Of a stretch of 64,000 bases of DNA, positions 16,909 to 28,547 are shown in pieces. The notes beneath the pieces are model-generated. The model searched no databases. It was not told the origin of the DNA and saw only the letters and a program-made list of their open reading frames with translations. Position numbers and translations under genes: made by a program. The DNA is taken from the NCBI GenBank assembly GCA_000955795.1, contig JYOB01000017.1, positions 1 to 64,000 on the forward strand. The letters run 5' to 3'. Source of the stretch: Burkholderiaceae bacterium 26. GTDB lineage: Bacteria; Pseudomonadota; Gammaproteobacteria; Burkholderiales; Burkholderiaceae. How positions within the stretch are numbered: position 1 is the stretch's first letter; every line of letters starts with the position of its first letter.

Positions 16909-19188
16909 ATGAAATTCCGCTTTCCCGTCATCATCATTGACGAGGACTTCCGCTCCGAGAACATCTCCGGGTCGGGCATTCGCGCGCTGGCCCAAGCCAT
17001 CGAGCAGGAGGGGATGGAGGTGACTGGTCTCACCAGCTATGGTGACCTGACCTCGTTCGCTCAACAGTCGAGCCGCGCGTCCACCTTCATCGTCTCGATC
17101 GACGACGATGAATTCATCAACCCGGACAGCGACAAGCCTGAGCCGGAAGCGGTTGAAAATCTGCGCGCCTTCGTGGCCGAAGTGCGTCGCCGCAACGCTG
17201 ACATTCCCATCTTTCTGTACGGCGAAACGCGCACCTCGCGCCATCTGCCGAACGACGTGCTGCGCGAGTTGCACGGCTTCATTCACATGTTCGAGGACAC
17301 GCCCGAGTTCGTGGCCCGGCACATCATCCGTGAAGCGCGCAATTACCTGGATTCACTGCCGCCGCCGTTCTTCAAGGCGCTGATCGACTACGCGCAGGAC
17401 AGCTCGTATTCGTGGCATTGCCCGGGGCACTCGGGCGGCGTGGCGTTTCTGAAGAGCCCGGTGGGGCAGGTGTTCCACCAGTTCTTCGGCGAGAACATGC
17501 TGCGCGCTGACGTCTGCAACGCTGTGGAAGAACTGGGCCAACTGCTCGACCACACGGGCCCGGTGGCCGCGTCTGAGCGTAACGCCGCGCGCATCTTCGG
17601 CTCCGACCACATGTTCTTCGTGACCAACGGCACGTCGACATCGAACAAGATGGTGTGGCACGCCAACGTGGCGCCCGGCGACATCGTGGTGGTGGACCGC
17701 AACTGCCACAAGTCGATCCTGCACGCGATCATGATGACGGGCGCGATCCCCGTGTTCCTGATGCCAACGCGCAACCATTTCGGCATCATCGGCCCGATCC
17801 CGAAGAGCGAGTTCGAGCCCGAAACGATTGCTAAGAAGATCGCCGATCACCCGTTCGCCAGCCAGGCCAAGAACAAGAAGCCGCGCATCCTGACCATCAC
17901 GCAGGGCACGTACGACGGCGTGCTGTACAACGCCGAGATGATCAAGAACATGCTGTCGACCGAAATCGACACGCTGCATTTTGATGAAGCTTGGCTCCCG
18001 CATGCATCGTTCCACCCGTTCTACGAGGACATGCACGCGATTGGTCACAGCCGCCCGCGCAGCAAGGACGCGCTGGTGTTTGCCACGCAGAGTACGCACA
18101 AGCTGCTGGCCGGCCTGTCGCAGGCCTCGCAGATCCTCGTGCAGGATTCCGAGACGCGCAAGCTCGATACGTACCGCTTCAACGAGGCGTATCTGATGCA
18201 CACGTCGACGAGCCCGCAATATTCGATCATCGCTTCGTGCGACGTGGCTGCGGCGATGATGGAGGCGCCGGGCGGCACCGCGCTGGTGGAGGAAAGCATT
18301 GCCGAAGCGCTGGACTTCCGCCGCGCCATGCGCAAGGTGGAACAGGAATACGTCGGCACGAATGGCGGCAGTGGACGTGGTGACGACTGGTGGTTCAAGG
18401 TCTGGGGCCCGAACGACCTGTCCGACGAAGGCATCGAAGACCGCGAAGCGTGGATGCTGAAGGCCAACGAGCGCTGGCACGGCTTTGGCAACCTGGCTGA
18501 AGACTTCAACTTGCTTGATCCGATCAAGGCCACCATCATCACCCCGGGCCTGGACGTGGATGGCAAGTTCAGCGATTCAGGCATCCCGGCCGCCATCGTG
18601 ACGCGTTACCTGGCTGAGCACGGCATCATCGTCGAGAAGACCGGTTTGTATTCGTTCTTCATCATGTTCACCATCGGCATTACCAAGGGCCGTTGGAACT
18701 CGATGGTGACCGAGCTGCAGCAGTTCAAGGACGACTACGACAACAACCAGCCGCTGTGGCGCGTGTTGCCGGAGTTCGTGCGCCAGTTCCCGCAGTACGA
18801 GCGCATCGGACTGCGTGAGCTGTGCGACAGCATCCACAGCGTCTACCAGGCCAACGACGTGGCTCGCGTGACGACGGAGATGTACCTGTCGAACATGGAA
18901 CCAGCGATGAAGCCGTCGGACGCCTGGGCCAAGATGGCCCACCGCGAAACCGAGCGCGTGGCAATCGACGACCTGGAAGGTCGCATCACCGCGATCCTGC
19001 TGACGCCGTATCCCCCGGGCATTCCGCTGCTGATTCCCGGCGAACGCTTCAACAAGACGATCGTGCAGTATCTGCAATTCGCACGCCAGTTCAACAAGCT
19101 GTTCCCGGGCTTCGAGACCGACATTCATGGTCTGGTCGAGGAGGAAGTCGACGGCAAGATGGGGTATTTCGTCGACTGCGTGCGCTGA
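16909..19188 (+). CDS. PLP-dependent arginine/lysine/ornithine decarboxylase
   Basis: A 759-residue fold-type-I decarboxylase of the bacterial Adi/LdcI/SpeF family, removing the carboxyl group of a basic amino acid to give a polyamine precursor such as agmatine or cadaverine. It has an N-terminal receiver-like wing domain (about 1-130), the PLP domain with HCPGHSGG, FVTNGTSTSNKMV and the aspartate segment LHFDEAWLPHASFHPFYE, and the PLP lysine Lys398 in STHKLLAGLSQAS. A C-terminal domain follows. Residues alone do not settle the substrate; arginine is the usual assignment in this lineage. AAGGAACCACG precedes the ATG. A strong terminator follows. Confidence 0.93.
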   Translation: MKFRFPVIIIDEDFRSENISGSGIRALAQAIEQEGMEVTGLTSYGDLTSFAQQSSRASTFIVSIDDDEFINPDSDKPEPEAVENLRAFVAEVRRRNADIPIFLYGETRTSRHLPNDVLRELHGFIHMFEDTPEFVARHIIREARNYLDSLPPPFFKALIDYAQDSSYSWHCPGHSGGVAFLKSPVGQVFHQFFGENMLRADVCNAVEELGQLLDHTGPVAASERNAARIFGSDHMFFVTNGTSTSNKMVWHANVAPGDIVVVDRNCHKSILHAIMMTGAIPVFLMPTRNHFGIIGPIPKSEFEPETIAKKIADHPFASQAKNKKPRILTITQGTYDGVLYNAEMIKNMLSTEIDTLHFDEAWLPHASFHPFYEDMHAIGHSRPRSKDALVFATQSTHKLLAGLSQASQILVQDSETRKLDTYRFNEAYLMHTSTSPQYSIIASCDVAAAMMEAPGGTALVEESIAEALDFRRAMRKVEQEYVGTNGGSGRGDDWWFKVWGPNDLSDEGIEDREAWMLKANERWHGFGNLAEDFNLLDPIKATIITPGLDVDGKFSDSGIPAAIVTRYLAEHGIIVEKTGLYSFFIMFTIGITKGRWNSMVTELQQFKDDYDNNQPLWRVLPEFVRQFPQYERIGLRELCDSIHSVYQANDVARVTTEMYLSNMEPAMKPSDAWAKMAHRETERVAIDDLEGRITAILLTPYPPGIPLLIPGERFNKTIVQYLQFARQFNKLFPGFETDIHGLVEEEVDGKMGYFVDCVR

Positions 19189-19206
19189 GTTTCAGCTGCG
19201 CAAAAC

Positions 19207-19239
19207 AAAAACGCCGCGCTGAGTCAGCGCGGCGTTTTT
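19207..19239. terminator. Bidirectional terminator between the decarboxylase and argH
   Basis: Arms AAAAACGCCGCGCT (19207-19220) and AGCGCGGCGTTTTT (19226-19239) form a 14-bp stem with U-runs in both directions. It serves the two convergent genes. Confidence 0.92.
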
Positions 19240-19258
19240 GCTTGGAGCGTGCGGCCGA

Positions 19259-20674
19259 TTATTCAGCCAGCGCTGCGCGCGCAAACGCAATGGCTTGCTT
19301 CACCTGCTCCGGCGCTGTTCCGCCAATATGGTTGCGCGAGGCGACCGAGCCTTCCAGCGTCAGCACGGCGTGCACATCGTCACTAATGAGGTCGGACTTG
19401 TCGCCCAGGCCGCAGATGTCACGCAGTTGTGCGACGGACAGGTCTGCCAGATCACAGCGCTGGTCGTCGCAGGCGCGCACGGCGTGGGCCACGGCTTCGT
19501 GTGCATCGCGGAAGGGCAGGCCTCGCTTGACCAGGTAGTCGGCCAGATCGGTGGCGGTGGCGTAGCCTTGCAGCGCGGCGGCGCGCATGGCGTCGGCCTT
19601 GACAGTGATGCCCGGCACCATGTCGGCAAAGATGCGTAGCGTGTCGACCACGGTATCCACGGTGTCGAACAGCGGTTCCTTGTCTTCCTGATTGTCTTTG
19701 TTGTACGCCAGCGGTTGACCCTTCATCAGCGTGAGCAGGCCGATCAGGTGGCCGTTGACGCGGCCGGTCTTGCCGCGCGCCAGTTCGGGCACGTCGGGGT
19801 TTTTCTTCTGCGGCATGATCGAGCTGCCGGTGCAGAAGCGGTCCGCAATGTCGATAAAGCCCACACGCGGGCTCATCCACAGCACCAGCTCTTCAGAGAG
19901 GCGCGAGACGTGCGTCATGATCAGGGCGGCAGCGGCGCAGAATTCGATGGCGAAGTCGCGGTCGGACACGGCATCCAGCGAGTTGCGGCACACGCCGTCA
20001 AAGCCCAGTTGCTGCGCGACGAATTCGCGGTCGATCGGGTAGCTCGTGCCGGCAAGCGCCGCGGCGCCCAGTGGCAGGCGATTGACGCGCTTGCGGGCGT
20101 CCAGCATGCGCTCGGTGTCGCGGGTGAACATCTCGACGTAGGCCAGCAGGTGATGGCCGAACACCACCGGTTGCGCGACCTGCAAGTGCGTGAAGCCCGG
20201 GACGATGGTGTTGGTGTGCTGTTCGGCCAAGTCCAGCAACGCGCTGCGCAAGGCCTTGAGCAGCCCGACGATGTTGTCGATCTCGCTGCGCAGCCACAGG
20301 CGGATGTCGGTGGCGACCTGATCGTTGCGCGAGCGGCCCGTGTGGAGGCGTTTGCCGGCGTCGCCCGCCATGGCGGTCAGGCGCGCTTCGATGTTCAGGT
20401 GAACGTCTTCCAGGTCAAGCTTCCACTCGAACGTGCCGGCTTCGATCTCCTGGCGGATCTGCGCCATACCCTTTTCGATGGCGGCGCGATCGGCCTCGGC
20501 AATGATGCCCTGCTTGGCAAGCATGGCTGCGTGCGCGAGCGAGCCCTGGATATCGAACAGTGCGAGGCGCTTGTCGAAGAACACCGACGCGGTATAGCGC
20601 TTGACGAGATCGGACACCGGCTCGTTAAAGCGGGCGGACCACGCTTCGGCCTTCTTGGCGAGTTGGGAGGTCAT
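19259..20674 (-). CDS. argH: Argininosuccinate lyase
   Basis: Last step of arginine synthesis: cleaves argininosuccinate to arginine and fumarate, in the cytosol. The 471-residue protein has the fumarase-superfamily signature [12 protein letters not shown], the substrate-binding [13 protein letters not shown], and [11 protein letters not shown] with the catalytic His in TH. Length is typical. It is transcribed alone and is convergent with the decarboxylase gene, which uses arginine or a related amino acid, although the two are opposite in direction. Confidence 0.96.
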   Translation of the reverse strand: MTSQLAKKAEAWSARFNEPVSDLVKRYTASVFFDKRLALFDIQGSLAHAAMLAKQGIIAEADRAAIEKGMAQIRQEIEAGTFEWKLDLEDVHLNIEARLTAMAGDAGKRLHTGRSRNDQVATDIRLWLRSEIDNIVGLLKALRSALLDLAEQHTNTIVPGFTHLQVAQPVVFGHHLLAYVEMFTRDTERMLDARKRVNRLPLGAAALAGTSYPIDREFVAQQLGFDGVCRNSLDAVSDRDFAIEFCAAAALIMTHVSRLSEELVLWMSPRVGFIDIADRFCTGSSIMPQKKNPDVPELARGKTGRVNGHLIGLLTLMKGQPLAYNKDNQEDKEPLFDTVDTVVDTLRIFADMVPGITVKADAMRAAALQGYATATDLADYLVKRGLPFRDAHEAVAHAVRACDDQRCDLADLSVAQLRDICGLGDKSDLISDDVHAVLTLEGSVASRNHIGGTAPEQVKQAIAFARAALAE

Positions 20675-20779
20675 GGGCGGACTGCTGGAGGAGCGCGGCC
20701 GGCGAGAGCGCCAGCCGCAAATTCAGGAAACCGCGATTATATCGCCCGCAGGGCCTTTCAGCCCCCGCGCCAGGGCTAG

Positions 20780-21499
20780 CTACAGCGTGTTGTCGATCAG
20801 CGCGCCCTTGAAGACGACCGGCCCGGTCGGGCCCTCCGGGTTGGGCGAGCCGCCACGCGGCTCCACGCTGATGGCCAGGGCTGGCACTTGCCGCAACGGC
20901 TGCGCTACCGTCAGCCGCACGGCGCGCTGGTGCCCGATCACCCCAAGTGACTGAGGATGCCCGCCGGGCGGCAGCGCCCAGAGCTGCAAAGCCTGTTCAG
21001 TGTTGAGCGGCGTTGCATCCAGCCGCTTGAGCGATAGCGTGCCGGTGCGCGCATCCCAGGTGACGAGGACGGCCGCCTGTGCCTTCGCATCCTGCAGCAC
21101 GGCCACAGCGTTGGCGACAGGCGCCTCGCGCAATTGCTGCGCCAGTCGCAGGTTCAGCCCGATCGCCACCGCCGCGACCACCGCCGCGGCTGCGGTGGCG
21201 CCGCGCCAGAAACCCGTGCCTTGCCAAAGCCGTTGCCAGAGGGCTTGCCTCGGCGGTGCCGGCTCGCGCCAGCCGAGTTGCACTTCAACCCGGCAGAGAA
21301 TTTCCGGCAGCGGCGCCGTGGCTGGCTGGAGCGCGGGCAGGTCGGCCAGATAGCGTTGCCAGCGTTCGACCGTGGCGCGCACGGCGTCGTCGTGGCGAAT
21401 GATTTGCTCGAAGCGGCGGCGTGCGCCGTCGCGCAATGTTCCGACCGCATATTCGGCGGCCAGCTTGTCGACGAGATCGGGGTGGCGGCGCGGGTCCAT
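20780..21499 (-). CDS. Anti-sigma factor, RskA type
   Basis: A 239-residue single-pass membrane protein that should hold the cognate ECF sigma factor inactive. The N-terminal cytoplasmic helix bundle (LAAEYAVGTLRDGARRRFE...VERWQRYLADL) is the RskA pattern, without the zinc-binding HxxxCxxC of ZAS-type anti-sigmas. A membrane segment at about 100-122 (AAAAVVAAVAIGLNL) and a periplasmic RskA domain (LQLWALPPGGHPQSLGVI) follow. Its ATG overlaps the sigma stop (ATGA at 21499), so the two are coupled. An earlier in-frame ATG at 21667 lies inside the sigma gene and is not needed. Confidence 0.92.
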   Translation of the reverse strand: MDPRRHPDLVDKLAAEYAVGTLRDGARRRFEQIIRHDDAVRATVERWQRYLADLPALQPATAPLPEILCRVEVQLGWREPAPPRQALWQRLWQGTGFWRGATAAAAVVAAVAIGLNLRLAQQLREAPVANAVAVLQDAKAQAAVLVTWDARTGTLSLKRLDATPLNTEQALQLWALPPGGHPQSLGVIGHQRAVRLTVAQPLRQVPALAISVEPRGGSPNPEGPTGPVVFKGALIDNTL

Positions 21500-22215
21500 C
21501 AGGGTGCTCCGAGGCATTCGCGCAGGCGGTCCAATCCGCGCCGCATCCAGGATTTGACAGTGCCCAGCGGCAGTGACAACGCTTGCGCCAGCTCGCTGTG
21601 CGACAGGTCTCGCAGATAGGCGAGCGATATGACTTCGCGCTGCTTCGGGTCCAGGCGCTTGAGGCATTCGGCCAGCGCGCGGGCTTGCTGGCCGGCGAGC
21701 GCGAGGTCGGCGGGGCCAGGGGCGTGGTCGGCCAGGACATCGGCGTAGGTGTCATCCAGCGGCACGGATTCCTGCACACGTTCGGCATGTTGCCGGCGCA
21801 GACAATCGAGTGCGCGGTTGCGCACGATGGTGCTCATCCACGTCATGGGGGCGGCCAGATGGGGGCGGTAATCGCCGGCATGGCGCCAGATGTTGACGAA
21901 GCTTTCTTGCAAGACGTCCTCGGCCCAGTCCTTCCTGACCAAGATACGCAGCGCGAGCCCAAACAGTTTCGGTGCGCAGCGCGTATATAGCGTGCGCAGG
22001 GCGTCGCGGTCACCCAAGCCGATGCGCTGTAGCAACGCCGCCAGCTCTTCCGCGTCGGCGCTTTGGGGGCGAGCTGCCACAGCCGCCGTCGGCGGATCGG
22101 CGTCTTGCGCGGCGTGGTCGTCGGCGGTGCGCTGGAAGGTGAGCACGTGGGCAGCTTTTTGTGGACGGTTCTGCCCAAAGTGTAGGTAGAAACCGTGGTT
22201 GTGGGGGGAATTCAC
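21499..22215 (-). CDS. ECF (extracytoplasmic function) RNA polymerase sigma factor
   Basis: A 238-residue sigma-70 family regulator with only regions 2 and 4. Region 2 is LYTRCAPKLFGLALRILVRKDWAEDVLQESFVNIW...MSTIVRNRALD; region 4 is LDPKQREVISLAYLRDLSHSELAQALSLPLGTVKSWMRRGLDRLR. It fits the SigK-like ECF group, whose anti-sigmas are RskA-type, as here. About 50 residues precede region 2, so a later start is possible. It is divergent from the ferritin-like gene, which has a promoter of the form expected for this group. Confidence 0.93.
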   Translation of the reverse strand: MNSPHNHGFYLHFGQNRPQKAAHVLTFQRTADDHAAQDADPPTAAVAARPQSADAEELAALLQRIGLGDRDALRTLYTRCAPKLFGLALRILVRKDWAEDVLQESFVNIWRHAGDYRPHLAAPMTWMSTIVRNRALDCLRRQHAERVQESVPLDDTYADVLADHAPGPADLALAGQQARALAECLKRLDPKQREVISLAYLRDLSHSELAQALSLPLGTVKSWMRRGLDRLRECLGAP

Positions 22216-22235
22216 GTGAAAGGTGCTGAGGTATT

Positions 22236-22265
22236 TGCATCCAATTGGATGTGCCCTTCGTATAA
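22236..22265 (+). promoter_or_regulatory. ECF-type promoter of the ferritin-like gene with overlapping 14-bp palindrome
   Basis: TGCATCC (22236-22242) and CGTATAA (22259-22265) are separated by 16 bases. This resembles the CATCC-type -35 used by SigK-like ECF sigmas. The -35 is part of a perfect palindrome, CATCCAATTGGATG (22238-22251), which may bind another regulator. Confidence 0.6.
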
Positions 22266-22351
22266 GCGATCAGGCGCTGAACAAACGCCCGCGATTCGCA
22301 TCACGCACCGCACGGGTCGCACTTTTCCCCACATCTGCAAGGAGACCGACG

Positions 22352-22957
22352 ATGGACACAACTAAAGAGATGGATCAGTTGGAAAGTGACAGCCCGCGCA
22401 TCGACGCGCGCCGCCGCGTGCTGCTGCGCGCGCCGGGGCTGATGGCGCTGGGCTCGCTGGCGGCGGTGTCGCTGGGGCAGTCGATGCCTGCCTGGGCCCA
22501 GTCCCAATCAGGCAGCGTGAAAGACGACGTCAACATTTTGAACGTGGCGCTGGGGCTGGAGTACCAGGCCATCGCCGCATATCAGGTGGGCGCGGAAAGC
22601 GGCCTGTTGCAAAAACCCGTGCTGGCGACGGCCGTGAAGTTCCAGGGCCACCACAAGGCACACGCGGCGGTGCTGGCGGGAACGGTGTCCAAGCTGGGTG
22701 GTACGCCGGTCATGGAAAAGAAGGTGGCGGAATACAACTTCCCGGTTAGCCAGCTCAAGACGCAGGCCGACGTGCTGCGTTTTGCCGCCGGGCTGGAGAA
22801 GGGCGCTGCCTCGGCTTATCTGGGTGTGATGCCGAATTTCTACACGCGCGACCTGACCAAGGCCGCCGCCAGCATTCTGGGCGACGAGACAATGCATTGG
22901 GCGGTGCTGCTCTCGGTGCTGGGTGAAGACCCGGTGCCGGTGGCGTTCATCAGCTAA
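22352..22957 (+). CDS. Exported ferritin-like domain protein
   Basis: A 201-residue four-helix-bundle protein with an arginine-rich export signal (DARRRVLLRAPGLMALG...AWAQ, about residues 18-50) that may be a Tat signal. Candidate metal ligands sit where a ferritin-like di-iron site would have them: Glu70 (LGLEYQ), His100/His101/His104 (GHHKAH), Glu149 (GLEKGAA) and Glu179/His182 (DETMHW). AAGGAG precedes the ATG at 22352. It faces away from the ECF sigma operon and is likely its target. The biochemical role is unknown; oxidative or envelope stress is a guess from the family. A terminator follows. Confidence 0.88.
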   Translation: MDTTKEMDQLESDSPRIDARRRVLLRAPGLMALGSLAAVSLGQSMPAWAQSQSGSVKDDVNILNVALGLEYQAIAAYQVGAESGLLQKPVLATAVKFQGHHKAHAAVLAGTVSKLGGTPVMEKKVAEYNFPVSQLKTQADVLRFAAGLEKGAASAYLGVMPNFYTRDLTKAAASILGDETMHWAVLLSVLGEDPVPVAFIS

Positions 22958-22970
22958 AAGGTTTGTTGGG

Positions 22971-23010
22971 CCGCCACACCGGCTGCTCGTTACGGTGTGG
23001 CGGTTTTTTT
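22971..23010 (+). terminator. Terminator of the ferritin-like gene, overlapping the lysR 3' end
   Basis: An 11-bp stem, CCGCCACACCG (22971-22981) and CGGTGTGGCGG (22993-23003), is followed by seven T (23004-23010). The 3' arm and T-run lie inside the last codons of the convergent lysR gene. Confidence 0.88.
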
Positions 23011-23874
23011 GTGCGCGTCGAATGCTTCGACGATGCAATCGAGCAAGGCCCGCACGCGTGCGGTCTTGTGCAGATCGGCGTGCGTGACGAGCCAGACGTC
23101 CTGCATGCTCCGGCGGTTTGGCAGCACGCGCACCAGTTGTGGATACGCTTGCGCGCGGCGGCAAACCAGCTCGGTAATCCCAATGCCTGCGGCCACCGCC
23201 TCGAACAGCGCCAGCGCCGAGTTGCTCTGCAAGACGACACGCCCGCGCGTAATGGGCTCGCCGCAGAGGTCTTCCCACATCCACGGCACTTCATTGCGCG
23301 GATAAAGCACCAGGTCGTGCCCCGCAAAGGCCGTCCCTTCTTCCGGCTCACCGCGCGCTGCGACGTAGCTCTGGCTCGCATAGATACCGGTTTCCATTTG
23401 GCCGATGCGCCGCGCGATGAGGTCTGGTGAATCCGGCCGCACCGTGCGCACGGCCACGTCGGCTTCGCGCTTGGTCAGGTTGGCAATGCTCTTGGACGCC
23501 ATGCAGACGACGTCGATGCCCGGATGCCGCTGCCGCAGCTGCGCGATGGCCGGCAACACAAAGGTGGCTGCCATCGTGTCGGTCGTGGCCACTCGGATCG
23601 TGCCGGCGAGTTGGTCGTCGATGCCGGCCACGCGGCGCTCGATGGTGTGGGCAGCCTGCTCCATTGCTTCGGCCGGCCCGATCAGCGCTTCGCCGGCAGG
23701 TGTGAGCACCAGTGCGGCCGACGTTCGCAAGAAGAGCTTGGCCGATAGCTCGTCTTCCAGCGCGGCGATGCGGCGGCCCACCGTGGCCTGATCCACGCCC
23801 AGGCGCTGGGCCGCGCCGCGCAGCGTGCAAGTGCGCGCCACGGCCAGGAAGAAGCGTCCGTTGTCCCAGTTCAC
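22990..23874 (-). CDS. LysR-family transcriptional regulator
   Basis: A 294-residue DNA-binding regulator. An N-terminal winged helix-turn-helix (about 1-60: FFLAVARTCTLRGAAQRLGVDQATVGRRIAALE) is followed by a LysR substrate-binding domain (GTIRVATTDTMAATFVLPAI to the end). The start is taken as GTG at 23874 (VNWDNGRFF), where family similarity begins; an ATG at 23949 would add 25 unlike residues and run through the operator-like repeats. It is divergent from the DHA2 efflux gene, which it likely controls. Its last codons (HKKTATP) double as part of the neighbour's terminator. Confidence 0.92.
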   Translation of the reverse strand: MNWDNGRFFLAVARTCTLRGAAQRLGVDQATVGRRIAALEDELSAKLFLRTSAALVLTPAGEALIGPAEAMEQAAHTIERRVAGIDDQLAGTIRVATTDTMAATFVLPAIAQLRQRHPGIDVVCMASKSIANLTKREADVAVRTVRPDSPDLIARRIGQMETGIYASQSYVAARGEPEEGTAFAGHDLVLYPRNEVPWMWEDLCGEPITRGRVVLQSNSALALFEAVAAGIGITELVCRRAQAYPQLVRVLPNRRSMQDVWLVTHADLHKTARVRALLDCIVEAFDAHKKTATP

Positions 23875-23904
23875 ATCGGGCTCCGAATATTCGTAGATGA
23901 GTGA

Positions 23905-23949
23905 TGCAAATTTGCAGCAATGCAATGCAAAAACGCTGCTTTTTTGCAT
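23905..23949. promoter_or_regulatory. Cluster of TGCAA inverted repeats between lysR and the efflux gene
   Basis: Three overlapping inverted repeats share the half-site TGCAA: the perfect 12-bp palindrome at 23905-23916, TTGCA-N4-TGCAA at 23912-23925, and ATGCAAAAA...TTTTTGCAT at 23925-23949. This is a likely LysR operator controlling both divergent genes. Confidence 0.6.
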
Positions 23950-23975
23950 GCGTTCTCCAGCCTACACTGGGCTGC

Positions 23976-25427
23976 ATGAAATTGCCAAACGGTTCTGCCA
24001 TGTCTTCATGCAACGCCCACACCATTGCTGCCGCTCCCCGGGGTAACTTGCAACCCGATCTCAGCCGATGGCGCCGTAACGCCACGCTGGGCATTCTCAC
24101 GTCGGGCGTGTTCATGGCGGTGCTCGATACGACCGTGGTCAACGTGGCGCTCATTGCCATGCGCGACAGCCTGCACAGCAGCGTCGCAGAACTTGCCTGG
24201 ATTGTTGATGCCTACACGCTGGCCTTTGCCGCCTTCATCCTCACAGGCGGTTTGCTGAGCGACCGCATTGGCGCGCGCACCGTGTTCATGGCGGGGATGG
24301 CGGTGTTCATCGTGGCCTCGGCCGGCTGTGGGCTGGCGCCTTCAGTGACCACGCTGATTGCCGTGCGCATCCTGCAGGGCGTGGGCGCGGCGATGTTTCT
24401 GCCGAGTTCGCTATCGCTCATTCGCAGCACGTTTGAAGACCCGCGCGAGCGCGCCTGGGCCATTGGCCTGTGGGGCGCCATCGTCGCAACTGCCGCGGCC
24501 GTGGGCCCGGCGCTGGGTGGCGTGCTGGTCGACACCTATGGCTGGCGCAGTGCCTTCCTGATCAACGTGCCGCTGGGCGTAGTCGGCATGCTGGGCACGT
24601 GGGTGATCGTGCGCCACGTGCAGCCTGCACGCGCCAAGCCGTTCGACTGGGCGGGGCAGGTGACGAGCGCCGTGATGCTCGCGGCGCTGTGTTTTGCCGC
24701 GATTGAATGGCCGGTGCGCGGCGCGCTATCGCCGTGGGTGTGGGGTACCGCGCTGTTGACGGTGGTGGCCGGGGCGCTGTTCGTCTTGGCCGAACGCCGG
24801 GCGCGTGCGCCGCTGGTGCCGCTGGCCTGGCTGGGGCATCGCACGCTGGGCGCGGTCAACGGCGTGGGGTTTCTGCTGAATTTCGGCTATTACGGTGCGT
24901 TGTTCGTGCTGAGCCTGCATTTGCAGAATGTCGAACACCTGAGCGCACGCCAGACCGGCCTGGTCATGCTGCCAATGGCGGTGAGCCTGTCGGCGGGCAA
25001 CATCTTCGCGGGCAAGCTGATGGCGCGTTTTTCTACGCCGACGATGATGCTGAGTGGCCTCGTGATCGGCGCGGCAGGTTTGCTCGCCACGTCGGCTGCG
25101 CTGACTGGCCATGTGCACATCTGGGTGGTGAGCGCAACGATGATGGCTTACGGCGGCGGCACCGCGCTGGCGATCGCGCCCATGACGTCGACCATTCTGT
25201 CTGCGGCGCCGGGCGAGCTGGCCGGCACGGCGTCGGGCTTGCTCAACGCTGCGCGGCAGACCGGCAGTTTGCTGGGCGTGGCAGCGGCGGGCGCGGTCGT
25301 TACGGTGGTGCCTGGTCTGGCGCATGCCTCGCCGCTGGTGTTTGGCCTGATGACACTGTCGTACGCCGGCGCGATGGCGATGGCGTGGATCAGCCGTCGC
25401 CCGGCCGCCACCGCGCTGGCTGCCTGA
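23976..25427 (+). CDS. MFS multidrug-type transporter, DHA2 (14-helix) family
   Basis: A 483-residue inner-membrane proton-coupled efflux pump. The DHA2 marks are LDTTVVNVALIAM in helix 1, GGLLSDRIGARTVFMAGM (motif A), RILQGVGAAMFLPSSLSLI, and the WRSAFLINVPLGVVG motif after helix 5. About fourteen hydrophobic segments can be read. The start could be 23976 or 24000 (MSSCN). It is divergent from lysR and ends exactly one base before ppc ends on the other strand. The substrate cannot be told from sequence. Confidence 0.93.
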   Translation: MKLPNGSAMSSCNAHTIAAAPRGNLQPDLSRWRRNATLGILTSGVFMAVLDTTVVNVALIAMRDSLHSSVAELAWIVDAYTLAFAAFILTGGLLSDRIGARTVFMAGMAVFIVASAGCGLAPSVTTLIAVRILQGVGAAMFLPSSLSLIRSTFEDPRERAWAIGLWGAIVATAAAVGPALGGVLVDTYGWRSAFLINVPLGVVGMLGTWVIVRHVQPARAKPFDWAGQVTSAVMLAALCFAAIEWPVRGALSPWVWGTALLTVVAGALFVLAERRARAPLVPLAWLGHRTLGAVNGVGFLLNFGYYGALFVLSLHLQNVEHLSARQTGLVMLPMAVSLSAGNIFAGKLMARFSTPTMMLSGLVIGAAGLLATSAALTGHVHIWVVSATMMAYGGGTALAIAPMTSTILSAAPGELAGTASGLLNAARQTGSLLGVAAAGAVVTVVPGLAHASPLVFGLMTLSYAGAMAMAWISRRPAATALAA

Positions 25428-28439
<3,012 letters not shown>

Positions 28440-28547
28440 GGTGTCTCCTAGGTTGGGTAGGTAAGGTGCCTGAACGGCCCTCTTTCCTGCATCACTTCAA
28501 CGTGATAGCCGGACTGTCGCGAAAAAGCTGCGTGCTACCATTGCCGC

